This document shows positions 1 to 10,119 of a stretch of 64,000 bases of DNA, piece after piece. Origin of the DNA: DATEDA01 sp963789885 (GTDB lineage: Bacteria > Pseudomonadota > Gammaproteobacteria > Burkholderiales > SG8-39); assembly GCA_963789885.1 (NCBI GenBank), contig CAWBNB010000035.1, positions 62,001 through 126,000 on the forward strand, in the 5' to 3' direction. The notes beneath the pieces were generated by a model that searched no databases, had not been told where the DNA came from, and worked only from the letters and a program-made list of their open reading frames with translations. Within the stretch, counting starts at the first letter, position 1. Each line of letters begins with the position of its first letter. The position numbers were made by a program, and so were the translations under genes.

Positions 1-640
1 AGCCGACGCCGCCCGCGCTTCATCGTGCGCAGCAGGAACACTTCGCTCCCGGCGAAGACGTCGAAGCCCTGCTTCCCGAAGGCGTCGATCATCGCCTTGG
101 TATTGTTCCAGTCGCCGGAGCTGTCCTTGACGCCCGCGGTCGCCTTCGGGTAGGCCTTCAGCAGCCGCTCGATCAGACCGAGCGTGATCGGCACCTGCGA
201 CACCGGCGGGATGTGATAGAGGTAAACCTGCAGCCGGTCGTCGCCGACGCGCTGGATCACCTCGCTGAAGTTCCGGAACAGGCCCTCGTCCGGCACGCCT
301 TTGTAATAGAACGGCGGGAGCATCAGCGCGCCCGCGCAGCCGAGCTTCACCGCGTGCGCGGTGAGCCGTACCGAGTCCGTGAGCGCGGAGCAGCCGGTGC
401 CCGGCATCAGCGCCGCCGCGGGCACGCCGCCTTCGACGAGCTGCTCGAGGAGCGTCATCCGCTCGTCGACGGAAAGCGAGTTCGCCTCCGAGTTGGTGCC
501 GAACACGGCGAGGCCCGAGCAGCCGTGCGCGAGCAGCCACTTGCAGTGGCGAACGAAGCGCTTGGCGTCGGGGGCGTAGTCCGTCCGGAACGGCGTGACG
601 ACCGGCGAGAGCACGCCGCGGAGTGAGTTCGTTGAGTCAT
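1..640 (-). CDS. Dihydrodipicolinate synthase / N-acetylneuraminate lyase family aldolase (partial)
   Basis: Class I aldolase family that makes or breaks C-C bonds through a Schiff base on pyruvate or a similar keto acid. The reverse-strand protein opens with VLSPVVTPF and carries the substrate loop GTNSEANS, a tyrosine in YLYHIPP and the Schiff-base lysine in AGVKDSSGD. About 200 residues are present; the C-terminal part lies beyond the window edge. No in-frame ATG precedes VLSPVVTPF: an ATG at 640 is one base out of frame, so either GTG at 614 is the start or a base is missing between 614 and 640. It is divergent from the TctC gene at 754. The substrate cannot be told from sequence; such paralogues often sit beside TctC receptors in Burkholderiales. 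Confidence 0.85.
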
Positions 641-753
641 GGCAGTCCTTGCAAGACGGCTTGCGAGGCCGCGATTCTAGCGGATCGCCCCTCTGCGGAC
701 ACTCGCGCTTGACCCTGCGCGCGGCCGGCTGCGACACTGCGCTAGGAGGAACC

Positions 754-1720
754 ATGCGCCGCTACCGATCGACGCTCGCCGCCGTCGCGCTCCTCGCCGT
801 CGCCGCAGCGGCGACGGCGCAGACCTACCCCGACCGACCGGTGCGCCTCATCGCGCCGTGGCCACCCGGCGGCAGCGTCGACACGACCGCGCGCTACATC
901 AACGAGCAGCTCGGCAAGGAGCTCGGGCAGCCGGTCATCATCGAGAACCGGAGCGGAGCGACCGGCAACATCGGATCGGAGGCGGTGGCGCGGGCGAAAC
1001 CGGACGGCTACACCCTGTTGATCAACACGATCACGATCGCGACCGCGCCGGCGCTCTTTCCCAACCTGCCCTTCGACGTCCTCAAGGACTTCGCCCCGAT
1101 CTCGCTCGTCGCCGAGGCACCGCATCTCCTGATCGTCAGCAACAAGGTGCCGGCGAAGAACGTCGCGGAGCTCGTGGCGCTGATGCGGGCGAATCCCGGC
1201 AAGCTGAGCTACTCGTCCGCGGGCAACGGCAGCAACTTCCACATGGCCGGCGAGCTCTTCAAGGAGCTGTCGAAGACCTACGCGCTGCACGTGCCGTACC
1301 GCGGCGGCGGACCGGCAATGCTCGACACGATCTCGGGGCAGGTCGATTTCAGTTTCCCGAGTCTCACGGCGGCGCTGCCGCAGGCGACGGCGGGACGGGT
1401 GCGCGGGCTAGCCGTGACGAGCGCGACGAGGTCGCCGGCGGCCCCCGACGTGCCCGACGATCGCGGAAGCCGGGCTGCCGGGCTACGCGTTCACGAGCTG
1501 GCAGCTCGTGCTCGCGCCCGCGGGGACGCCGCCCGAGATCCTCGCCCGCCTCCACCGCGCGATCGTCGAAACGATGAAAGCGCCTCAGGTGCAGGAGCGC
1601 TACGCGCGCGAGGGGACGATCCAGCGGAGCACCTCGCCCGAAGAAGCGAGCACGTTCCTCAAGGCCGAGGTCGCGCGCTGGACCGCGATCATCCGCGAGC
1701 GCGGAATCAAGGCGGATTGA
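754..1720 (+). CDS. TctC/Bug-family tripartite tricarboxylate transporter receptor (frameshifted)
   Basis: Periplasmic solute-binding protein of the Bug/TctC family, which binds carboxylates for TctAB-type transporters or acts as a sensor. ATG 754 follows a strong AGGAGG at 744-749. Residues 1-23 form a signal peptide ending in ATAQ, followed by the family opening YPDRPVRLIAPWPPGG. The pyrrolidone-binding loop (PYRGGGPAMLD) and the C-terminal LAPAGTPPEI block are present. The frame changes by one base near 1453-1455: deleting one C of CCC restores DVPTIAEAGLPGY. The break therefore looks like a homopolymer indel, and the joined product of about 321 residues is full length. No TctA or TctB gene is nearby, which is usual for Bug proteins. 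Confidence 0.9.
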
Positions 1721-1792
1721 GGTCGCCGCGCGCGGCGCCTTCCTCGCAGCGCAGCACTGCACCAACCCGGCGGTAACGTTTTAGAACGCCCG

Positions 1793-1818
1793 GCGCGGCC
1801 GCACCGGTCCGGCCGCGC
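1793..1818. promoter_or_regulatory. GC-rich dyad, candidate upstream activator site of the fibre locus
   Basis: A perfect 9-bp inverted repeat (GCGCGGCCG ... CGGCCGCGC) around an 8-bp centre. It could be read as a terminator for the TctC gene, but no T-run follows it and it starts 72 bp after that gene's stop. Its inner edge is 110 bp from the sigma-54 promoter at 1929, the same distance as the dyads upstream of the five peptide genes at 26-41 kb. I therefore favour an enhancer site for a sigma-54 activator, possibly the VpsR-like protein at 7395-8775. Confidence 0.45.
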
Positions 1819-1928
1819 TGACCGAATGTGCCTCGTGTCCGTTACATGCAGCGCGGCTGAAACACCGCAAGCGGCCGCACAACGGGGCTTTGCTCACGCT
1901 TCTCAAGATGTTAGGCGCGTGGCGCCGG

Positions 1929-1945
1929 CGGGCACGTTGCTTGCG
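1929..1945 (+). promoter_or_regulatory. Sigma-54 (-24/-12) promoter of the fibre locus
   Basis: The 17-mer CGGGCACGTTGCTTGCG fits the consensus YTGGCACGRNNNTTGCW, with GG and GC at the required 10-bp separation. Transcription would start near 1956, about 60 nt before ATG 2017. Only the second base of the element and the final W deviate clearly. Confidence 0.7.
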
Positions 1946-2016
1946 GGCGGAAGTCTCTGCGGCGTGGCGTCGGGGTTTGCCTCGCCCGTCCCTATTGGCT
2001 CATGAGGAGAGTACGA

Positions 2017-3945
2017 ATGAAGAAGACCATCATCGCCTCCGCGGTCGCCCTGATGTTCGGCGCCAGTGCACCGCTCTGGGCGAACCCGACGAACACCAAC
2101 GCCGCCGACAGCAACCAAGCGATCAGCCAGAGCGCCGCTGCCACGTCCACCCAAACCGGCGGCACCGGCAGCGCTCAGGCGAACGAGGACTCGAGCGCCA
2201 CCGTCAAGACCAAGACGGACAACAGCACCAATACCCGCACCAGCACCAGGACCGAGACCGACAACAGCATCTCGGATAGCAACAACACCAAGACCAAGAC
2301 CGACACCGACACGCGGACCAACAACACCTACGGCGACGCAACCGGGGGGAACAGTTCGGCGGTGGCGAACAACGGTGGCACGGCGAGTCTCTTGAACACC
2401 AAGGTCGTTGCGCTCTCAAGGCTCGAGGGGACCGTGAGCGGCAACAGGATCAGTCATCTCGGGAACACCGCCTCGAACTGGGGCAACGCGAGCGGCGGCC
2501 GCGGTGGCCAAGGCGGCAACGGCCAGGGCGGTAACGGCACCGGCGGCCAAGGCACCGGCGGCAACGGCGGCAACGGTGGCAACGGCGGCGCCGGCGGCTC
2601 CGGCGGCAGCGCCACCAATGGCAGCGCCACCGCGGGTGCCGCCTCGAACGGCGGCGCGCGCACTGGCTCGGCCTATGGCGCCAATGGCGGCGACGGCGGC
2701 CGCGCGGGGAACGCGAAGGCGAGCGGCGCGAACGGCGGGGACGGTGAAGGCGGCAACGGCTGGGGCGGTCGCGCCGGCAACTCCGGCAGAGGCGGCGCTG
2801 GCGGCGAGGGCAGCGGCGGCAACGGCGGCAACTCCGGTAACGGCGGCAACGGCGGCAATTCCGGTGCCGGCGGGAACGGCACCGGGGGGGCTGGCGGCGC
2901 GTCCGGCACCGCGACTGGCGGCGCAGGCGGCAACGGCGGCAGCGGCGGATCGAGCACGACAGGAAGCGCCACTAGCGGCTCGGCCTCGGCCGGCGATGGC
3001 GGCAACGGCGGCCGCGGCGGTCTCGGCGACGGCGGCGGCGCGAACGGCCGGAACAGCGGCGGCGCGCTGGCAGCCAACGGCGGCAATCGCAGCGGCAGCG
3101 CGGGCAACGCGAACGGCGGAAACGGTGGCACGGCAACGCCGCCTGCAACGGGCGGAAATGGTGGCGCGGGCGGCTCCAACACCTCGGCGGGTAACGGCGG
3201 CAACGGCGGCGGCGGAACTTCGACTGGCGGTGACGGCACGCGCACGGGCGGCTCTGGCGTCGGCGGCAATGGCGGCGCGGGGGCGGCGGGTGCGCCGGCC
3301 ACCGCGGCGGCGGCCACTGCCACGGGTGCGGCGGGTGGCGCGGGCGCGGTCGGTGCGACGGGTGCGACGGGCACCAGCACCGGTGGCGCGGGCGCGACTG
3401 GCACGGGTGCGGCGGCCGCCCCGGGCGGCGCGGGTGGCGCGAGCGCCGCTGGCGGCGCAGGCGGTGTCGGGAACGGCGGTGCCGGGGCCACGAGCGGCAC
3501 TGGAGGCGCCGGCGGGGCCGGTACGGGTGGCGGTGGCGTTGGTGGCAATGGCGGCACCAATACTGCGACCAATACGTCCGGCACGGGCGGCGCAGGCGGC
3601 GCGGCGACGAGCGGCAACGCGAGCAATGGCAGCTCCTCCACCAGCGCGACTAACGGCAGCGCGACGGCGGGGAACGGCGCGGTCGGTGCGACGGGCGCAG
3701 CCGGTGGTGCGGGTCAAGGTGGCACCGGAGGCGTGGGCAATGGCGGCGTCGGGAACGGCGCGGTCGGCGGCGCGGGCGGGGCGGGCGGTACCAATACCGT
3801 CAACGCTGGCACGTTCGACCTGTCGAACACGATCTCGGGCTCGTTCTCGAACGGGGCGGGGATCATCCAGGCGACGCAGAACAGCGGCTTCGCGGCACTG
3901 ATCCAGCAAAGCGTCAACGTTCAGGCGAACCTGACGATCCGCTAG
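2017..3945 (+). CDS. Exported glycine/asparagine-rich repeat protein, candidate fibre subunit
   Basis: 642 residues. ATG 2017 is preferred to the in-frame ATG 2002 because GAGGAGA at 2004-2010 sits seven bases before it and the signal peptide then starts MKKTIIASAVALMFGASA, with likely cleavage after LWA. Residues 23-125 are rich in N, T and D with KTKTD repeats. Residues about 165-595 are a low-complexity array of GGNGG, GGAGG and GNGG units, PE_PGRS-like in composition only. The last 45 residues are non-repetitive (DLSNTISGSFS, IQATQNSGF, QQSVNVQANL). There is no cysteine and no membrane anchor. It heads a same-strand run with a C39 peptidase and a FapF-like barrel, so an abundant secreted structural (amyloid-like) role is inferred; no known Fap subunit is recognisable. 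Confidence 0.75.
   Translation: MKKTIIASAVALMFGASAPLWANPTNTNAADSNQAISQSAAATSTQTGGTGSAQANEDSSATVKTKTDNSTNTRTSTRTETDNSISDSNNTKTKTDTDTRTNNTYGDATGGNSSAVANNGGTASLLNTKVVALSRLEGTVSGNRISHLGNTASNWGNASGGRGGQGGNGQGGNGTGGQGTGGNGGNGGNGGAGGSGGSATNGSATAGAASNGGARTGSAYGANGGDGGRAGNAKASGANGGDGEGGNGWGGRAGNSGRGGAGGEGSGGNGGNSGNGGNGGNSGAGGNGTGGAGGASGTATGGAGGNGGSGGSSTTGSATSGSASAGDGGNGGRGGLGDGGGANGRNSGGALAANGGNRSGSAGNANGGNGGTATPPATGGNGGAGGSNTSAGNGGNGGGGTSTGGDGTRTGGSGVGGNGGAGAAGAPATAAAATATGAAGGAGAVGATGATGTSTGGAGATGTGAAAAPGGAGGASAAGGAGGVGNGGAGATSGTGGAGGAGTGGGGVGGNGGTNTATNTSGTGGAGGAATSGNASNGSSSTSATNGSATAGNGAVGATGAAGGAGQGGTGGVGNGGVGNGAVGGAGGAGGTNTVNAGTFDLSNTISGSFSNGAGIIQATQNSGFAALIQQSVNVQANLTIR
2490..3790 (+). repeat. 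Low-complexity GGC/AAC coding repeat array
   Basis: Imperfect tandem GGCGGCAACGGCGGC-type units encoding the Gly/Asn/Ala array of the 2017-3945 gene. The unit is irregular, with no fixed period over the whole tract. Such a tract is prone to slippage, so its length here may differ from the true genome. Confidence 0.8.
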
Positions 3946-3964
3946 GGCTGTCTCAAGCGTGAAA

Positions 3965-3990
3965 CAGGGACCGGGGCGACCCGGTCCCTG
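3965..3990 (+). terminator. Intra-operon stem-loop after the glycine-rich gene
   Basis: Perfect 11-bp stem (CAGGGACCGGG / CCCGGTCCCTG) with a GCGA tetraloop, 19 bp after the stop codon and without a T-run. It would suit partial termination or 3'-end stabilisation, giving more of the first product than of the downstream machinery. Function inferred. Confidence 0.5.
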
Positions 3991-4040
3991 CATCTGCTAC
4001 GAGTTCCGATAGCGGCCGAGCGGCCCAGGAGATCCCGGCC

Positions 4041-4430
4041 ATGACTTCACGCAAGCTGCATGCGGCGCTGCTCGCGTCGGCGGTGGTCATCGCGGCACCG
4101 CTCGCACGGGGAGAAGTCACCGACCTCGCGGCGGCGGTTGCGGCGTCAGCCTCGGCGGCGACGGTGGCACCGGGGGCCGACGCACCGCTCGGATCCGCCC
4201 TCAGCGACACCCGGCTCTCCGCTCAACGCGGCGGGCAGGATACCCAGCTGAGCGACATCAAGGCGAAGTCGGTGGTCAGCGACAACTCGGCGAATCACCT
4301 GACGACGGGCAACAACACGATCACCGAAAGTGCGTTCGGCCACACGGCGGGCATACCGATGGTGATCCAGAACTCCGGCAACAACGTCAGCATCCAGAAC
4401 TCGACGATCCTGAATCTGCAGCTCCGCTGA
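4041..4430 (+). CDS. Small Sec-exported protein with RGG processing-like motif (fibre locus)
   Basis: 129 residues; ATG 4041 after AGGAGA. Residues 1-24 form a signal peptide (LHAALLASAVVIAAPLARG). An Ala-rich stretch leads to LSDTRLSAQRGG at 54-65, which closely resembles the C-terminal part of double-glycine leaders (LSRKELSAVRGG in the peptides at 27 kb). The remaining 64 residues are polar and N/S-rich and end in MVIQNSGNNVSIQNSTILN, a beta-strand-like pattern. The gene is followed after 11 bp by a C39 peptidase, so cleavage after RGG in the periplasm is a natural hypothesis. I do not recognise a named family; a minor fibre component or chaperone (as FapA/FapB are in Pseudomonas) is possible. 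Confidence 0.7.
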   Translation: MTSRKLHAALLASAVVIAAPLARGEVTDLAAAVAASASAATVAPGADAPLGSALSDTRLSAQRGGQDTQLSDIKAKSVVSDNSANHLTTGNNTITESAFGHTAGIPMVIQNSGNNVSIQNSTILNLQLR

Positions 4431-4441
4431 GCCGAGGCACC

Positions 4442-5149
4442 ATGAGCCCCCGTGGTACCGCAGGTTGGGCGTGCCTCGCGGCGGCGTTCGCGAGCGCTCC
4501 GGCCCTCGCGAACGGGACTGCCCGCCAGCTCGGCGAGCCGGGCAGCTCCTACTCGATGAGCGTGACCTCGCTCAAGGAGATGCGCCTCCGGGAAGCGTTC
4601 CGCACCACCCTGCGCCAGCAATACGACTTCAGCTGCGGGTCGGCGGCGGTGGCGACCCTGCTCACCCATCACTACCGCTTCCCCGTCAGCGAAGAGGCGG
4701 TGTTCCGCACGATGTACGACACCGGCGACCAGGCGCGGATTCAGCGCGAGGGGTTCTCGCTGCTGGACATCAAGCAGTACCTGGAAGCGAAGGGCTTCCA
4801 GGCCGACGGGTTCGAGGCAACGCTCGACAAGCTCGCGGAGGCGCGGGTCCCGGCGATCGTGCTGGTGCGCGAGCGCGGCTACAACCATTTCGTCGTCATC
4901 AAGGGCCTGGCGAACGGCAAGGTCCTGTTCAGCGACCCGGCGGCGGGGACGCGGATCCTGCCGCAGCGGGAATTCGAACTGATTTGGGTTGGTGGGATCC
5001 TGTTCGTCATCCGCAGTCACCGCGAAGCCGCACGCTTCAACGTCGCCGGCGACTGGATCGTGGGGCGGCCGGCTCCGATGGCCAACGGCATCGATCGCAA
5101 CGGCGTCGGCTCGATGATGCTCATGCTCCCCGGGCGCAATGACTTCTAG
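4442..5149 (+). CDS. Stand-alone exported C39-family cysteine peptidase (FapD-like)
   Basis: 235 residues with an N-terminal signal peptide (to about residue 24, ALAN). The papain-like C39 fold is marked by the catalytic cysteine in QYDFSCGSAAVATLL, the histidine in YNHFVVIKG and the aspartate in FSDPAAG, in the usual order and spacing. No ABC transporter domains are attached, so it should act in the periplasm. C39 peptidases cut after double-glycine leaders. The two flanking genes both encode Sec-exported proteins with an RGG motif, which makes them likely substrates. Pseudomonas fapD is also a C39-like peptidase within a fibre operon. Start codon ATG 4442, 11 bp after the preceding stop. 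Confidence 0.85.
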   Translation: MSPRGTAGWACLAAAFASAPALANGTARQLGEPGSSYSMSVTSLKEMRLREAFRTTLRQQYDFSCGSAAVATLLTHHYRFPVSEEAVFRTMYDTGDQARIQREGFSLLDIKQYLEAKGFQADGFEATLDKLAEARVPAIVLVRERGYNHFVVIKGLANGKVLFSDPAAGTRILPQREFELIWVGGILFVIRSHREAARFNVAGDWIVGRPAPMANGIDRNGVGSMMLMLPGRNDF

Positions 5150-5165
5150 CAAAACGAGGCGGGCC

Positions 5166-6022
5166 ATGAACGATAATCGTGGGAGAAAGCTGGCACGTCG
5201 GGTCGTCGCCGCGCTATCGGGGCTCGCCCTGCTCGCGGTCCCGGCCTTCTCGCTCGCGCTGCGCGACCTGTGGCCTGCGCTCGGGCCACCACTGGCGGAT
5301 CAACGTCTCGCCGCGATCCGCGGCGGCTTCACGACAGCGAGCGGTGCGCAATTCTCGTTCGGCATCGAGCGCACGGTCACCATCAACGGCGAGATGGTGG
5401 CGATCACGCGGCTGGTTCTGGACAATCTACAGAATCTGATGCTCGGGACGATGCCGATGGCGCAGTTCGCGACCACCCTCGGGACAGTGGTCCAGAATGG
5501 CCCCGGGAACAGCGCACCGGCCGCGGCGACGGTCACAGGCAGCACTCTGACCGGGGTCGTGGGCAACACGGTCACGGCAGGCGGCGGCGCCGCGCCGGCG
5601 AGTGCCGCACCCGCACAGTCGGCCACGACGATCCCGGCATCCGCGGTGGCTAGCCCATCCGCCCAGACAACGGCCACAGCCCCCACGACCGCTGCGACGA
5701 CCGTGCCCGCGACCGCTGCGGCGCGACGGTGCCGGCCACGGTCGCGGCACAGAGCCCAACCGTTCAGCCGGCCACGTCCGCCGCGCCGACGGCCCCCGCC
5801 GCAGCCGCGCCGCCGCTCGTCATCCAGATGACGGTCAATGGTCAGGTGATCCAGCTTCCCAACGGGGCGGGAATCGCGCTCGCGGTCCAGAATTCGCTCA
5901 ACAACCAGCAGATCAATACGCGCACCCAGATCGACGCGACGATGTCGAGCCTATCCCTGCTCCAATCGGGCCAGTTCGCGGCGGCGCTGCGCCAGCAGAT
6001 CCTCGATTCGGTGCGCCGCTAG
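5166..6022 (+). CDS. Sec-exported RGG-motif protein with Ala/Thr/Pro-rich linker (frameshifted)
   Basis: About 285 residues once rejoined. ATG 5166 is chosen because it gives a clear signal peptide (VVAALSGLALLAVPAFSLA). LADQRLAAIRGG at residues 43-54 is almost the same motif as in the 4041 gene and in double-glycine leaders. A conserved-looking block follows (FSFGIERTVTINGEM), then a long A/T/P linker, then a C-terminal domain with VIQMTVNGQVIQLPNGAG and NSLNNQQINTRTQI. One base is missing near 5722: restoring it gives AATVPATVAAQ and an open frame to 6022. Its position between the C39 peptidase and the barrel resembles fapE. It is probably a substrate or fibre-associated subunit; homology is not established. 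Confidence 0.7.
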
Positions 6023-6056
6023 CGCCACGCGAGCGCGATCGAGGCGCGAGTCCCAG

Positions 6057-7372
6057 ATGCAGCGCTCGCCGCGTATCGCGATGTGTGCGCTCGCTGTCCT
6101 CATCGCAGGACCGGTTCCGGCGCAGGAGATCGAGCCCACCGCCGATCCCGCGACCCTAAGGCGCCGGCTCGATGAGGAGATCGACAAGCTTCGGGCACTC
6201 GAGCGCTCGCTCGACCAGCAGCAGCGCAGGCTCAACGAGGATCGGCAGGCGCTGGAGGCGCAGCGCCGGCGCCTGCAGCAGTTGATGGAGCAGATGACGG
6301 GTCGCGGCCCGGCGCCGCCCGCATCGGCGGCTCAGTCGGGCCCGGCAACTCAGTCGGCGCCTGGACCTCAGTCGGCACCGGCAACCCAATCGGCCCAAGC
6401 AGGAACTCCCGCGGCGAAGGAGCCGGTCGGCGAAGCGCCGCCGCAGGCGGAGCGCCCGCCCAACTACGCGCAGATTTTCCAGGAACCCGGCGTGCTGACG
6501 CCGCAGCGGGAAGTTCGTCCTCGAGCCATCGTTGCAGTACCTGCAGTCGAGCAACAACCGCGTCGCGCTGGTCGGGTTCGCGATTATCCCGGCGATCACG
6601 ATCGGTCTCATCGACGTCCGCCAGGTCAGCCGCAACACGTTCATCGGCGCCCTGACGGGCAGGTACGGGCTGACGGAACGCTTCGAGCTCGAGGCCAAGG
6701 TGCCGTACGTCTATTCGACGAGCGAAACTCTGACACGCCCGCTCGCGACACCCTCCGTGACCGACAGCTTCTTCGACGCGCGCGGATCGGGCATCGGCGA
6801 CGTCGAACTCGCGGCCCGCTACCAGCTCAACGCATTCCGCGGCGACAACGCCGTGTACGTCGGGTCCCTGCGCGCGATCCTGCCCACCGGCAAGGGTCCG
6901 TTCGACGTGCACTTCGAACCGATCACGGGGCTGCAGACCGAGCTCGCGACCGGCTCCGGCTTCTTCGGCTTGCAGGCAGGCGTGACCGGCCTGGTTCCGT
7001 CCGACCCCGCGGTCTTCTTCGGCGGCCTGACCTACCAGTACAACTTCTCCCGGAACGTCGGCAACGGCTTCGGGACGATCACCCCCGGCAACATCGCCTC
7101 GTTCAACCTCGGGCATGGGCCTCGCGCTGAACGACCGCGCATCGTTCAGCGTGGGCTTCCAGTTCAGCAACGTGAGCAAGTCCTCGCAGGAAGGCGCCGA
7201 CTCGGGCGTAAAGACGCTCGCGCCCTCGTCCTCGATCCAGCTCGGCACCGCGCGCTTCGGGCTGAGCTACCGGCTGAACAGCAGAACCAACCTGAATTTC
7301 TCGCTAGGCATCGGCGTTACCAGGCAGACGCCCGATCTGGAGTTGACGGTCCGCGTGCCCTTCACTCTCTGA
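6057..7372 (+). CDS. FapF-like outer-membrane protein: coiled coil plus beta-barrel (two frameshifts)
   Basis: About 438 residues when rejoined. Signal peptide (MQRSPRIAMCALAVLIAG), then a heptad-rich coiled coil at about 28-80 (LRRRLDEEIDKLRALERSL), a P/S/Q-rich linker and, from about residue 150, a barrel domain of alternating amphipathic strands that begins KFVLEPSLQYLQSSNNRV and ends with the aromatic-poor strand ELTVRVPFTL. A coiled-coil neck followed by a barrel is the architecture of FapF, the trimeric pore that exports Fap amyloid. The frame changes near 6505 and in GGG at 7111-7113, where removing one G restores NLGMGLALND. Last gene of the same-strand run 2017-7372. FapF assignment rests on architecture and gene context. 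Confidence 0.75.
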
Positions 7373-7374
7373 GA

Positions 7375-7394
7375 GCCGTCGAGCGTAGGTCGCG

Positions 7395-7404
<10 letters not shown>
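7375..7404. terminator. Hairpin between the fibre locus and the convergent activator gene
   Basis: GCCGTCG-AGCG ... CGCT-A-CGACGGC, a stem of 11 pairs with one bulge, placed just after the stop of the barrel gene and overlapping the 3' end of the convergent regulator. There is no T-run on either strand, so efficiency is doubtful. Confidence 0.4.
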
Positions 7405-8775
<1,371 letters not shown>

Positions 8776-9089
8776 GTCTTCCGGTGCCGCGATTCTCGTT
8801 GTGCTGGTCGAAGCGGATCGCTGCTGCTTTATTAGGCAAGCTAGCTCAACAACGACCTCGATTCAAGAGATCGAGCGGGACGACGATGCAAAATCACTCA
8901 GACGTCGTGCGATCGCTCGTAGCGCAATCGTAGATGAATGCGAGTACTAACACGATCGCGTTGCATGTATTCCGGGGAACGACCGGGCGACAGGCGACAG
9001 CTTGTCAACAGAAAATCCCGATCATGTAACGCGTCCGATACACATGGATGCAGGCACGCGCGTCATAAAGTACGACGGCGCCAAGCCGG
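8776..9089. other. Intergenic region upstream of the VpsR-like gene; dyad at 8857-8875
   Basis: 314 bp with no supported gene, more AT-rich than its surroundings. It carries a perfect dyad CTCGAT-N7-ATCGAG at 8857-8875, about 80 bp upstream of the VpsR-like start, a possible operator. I found no sigma-54 promoter or CCAACAG element here. Confidence 0.4.
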
Positions 9090-10020
9090 TCAACCAGTGT
9101 GCGAAGGACCGGCCGGTTCGGCATACAGCTCGACCACCAGCTCCCGCAGCCACCGGTTCGCGACGTCCTTGTCGTAGCGCTCGTGCCAGTGCACGCGCAC
9201 GTCCGCGGGCGGGATCTTCACCGGCGGCTTGAGCGACTTGAATCGCCCCATCTTCTCGAAGAGCCGCGCGACCTGTGACGGCACGGTCACGACGAGATCG
9301 GTGCGCTCGAGGATCATCGGCACCACCATGAAGTGCGGCACGCGCAGTGCGATCCGCCGGCTGAGACCGTGCGCGAGCAGCGTCTCCTCGATCACGCGGT
9401 GCCCGGCGCCGATCGACGCCACCAGCGCGTGCGACGCCTCGAGAAAGAGCTTGCGCGTGAGCGTGTCGCCGATGCGCGGATGGCCCGCGCGCATCATGCA
9501 CGCGTAGGGATCGACGAACAGCCGGGCATTCCGCACCGGCGGGCGCAGGCCGGGCAGGAAGCCCACCGCGAGATCGAGCTCGCCGGCCGGCAAGCGCCGC
9601 TTCGATCTCCTCCTGCGGCGTCGAGCGCGTCTCGACGCGCACGCCCGGCGCGGTCCGGTGCAGCCGTTCCAGCAGCGGCGGCAGGAACACCATCTCGCCG
9701 ATGTCCGACATGTGCAGGCGGAACACGCGCTCGGTCGTCGCCGGGTCGAACGCCGCGCCGCCGGCGAGCGTCGCCTCGATCAGGCCGAGCGCCTGGCGCA
9801 CGCCCTCGGCGATGGAGGCCGCATAGCGCGTCGGATCCATGCCCCGCGGGGTCCGCACGAACAGCGGGTCGCCGAGCAGCTTCCGCAGCCGCGCGAGGGC
9901 GTTCGACACCCCGGCCTGCGTGAGTCCGAGCTCCTCGCCGGCGGCGGTGACGCCGCGCAGCCGCAGGATCGCGTCGAACACCCGCAGCAGGTTGAGATCC
10001 AGGTCCCTGGGGTTCGCCAT
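9090..10020 (-). CDS. LysR-family transcriptional regulator (frameshifted)
   Basis: About 309 residues when joined. The N-terminal winged helix (LDLNLLRVFDAILRLRGVTA, then GLTQAGVSNALARLRKLLGD) is typical of the NodD/NahR-type LysR group that starts DLNLL. The effector domain continues in a second frame from near 9590 (AGELDLAVGFLPGL ... RVHWHERYDKD), so a one- or two-base error near 9590 is likely. ATG 10020 gives MANPRDLDLNLL. It is divergent from the TRAP transporter genes with a 99-bp shared promoter region, so it probably regulates dctPQM and the ior genes in response to their substrate. Confidence 0.85.
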
Positions 10021-10061
10021 CCGGATTCCCAATCGCAATCCGTCCCATCCGCCCCATCAAT

Positions 10062-10090
10062 TTGACAAATGGAGTATGCCTGCCTAGGCT
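10062..10090 (+). promoter_or_regulatory. Sigma-70 promoter for dctP
   Basis: TTGACA at 10062-10067 and TAGGCT at 10085-10090 with a 17-bp spacer, 30 bp before ATG 10120. It lies in the LysR-TRAP divergent region. An RBS GGAGGAGGG follows at 10106-10114. Confidence 0.6.
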
Positions 10091-10119
10091 CGGTCGCTCA
10101 AACCCGGAGGAGGGACGCC

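Noticed and set aside
2490..3790. Repeat array as a possible CRISPR or satellite
   Set aside because: Units are irregular codon repeats in one open frame with no spacers of constant length.
2017..3945. Mycobacterial PE_PGRS protein
   Set aside because: There is no PE domain, a standard Sec signal is present, and the neighbours are proteobacterial; only the composition is similar.
2416..3993. 525-residue reverse-strand ORF opposite the glycine-rich gene, and a 465-residue forward ORF in another frame
   Set aside because: Both are Arg/Ala-only shadows forced by the GGC/AAC repeats; neither has an RBS, domain or normal composition.
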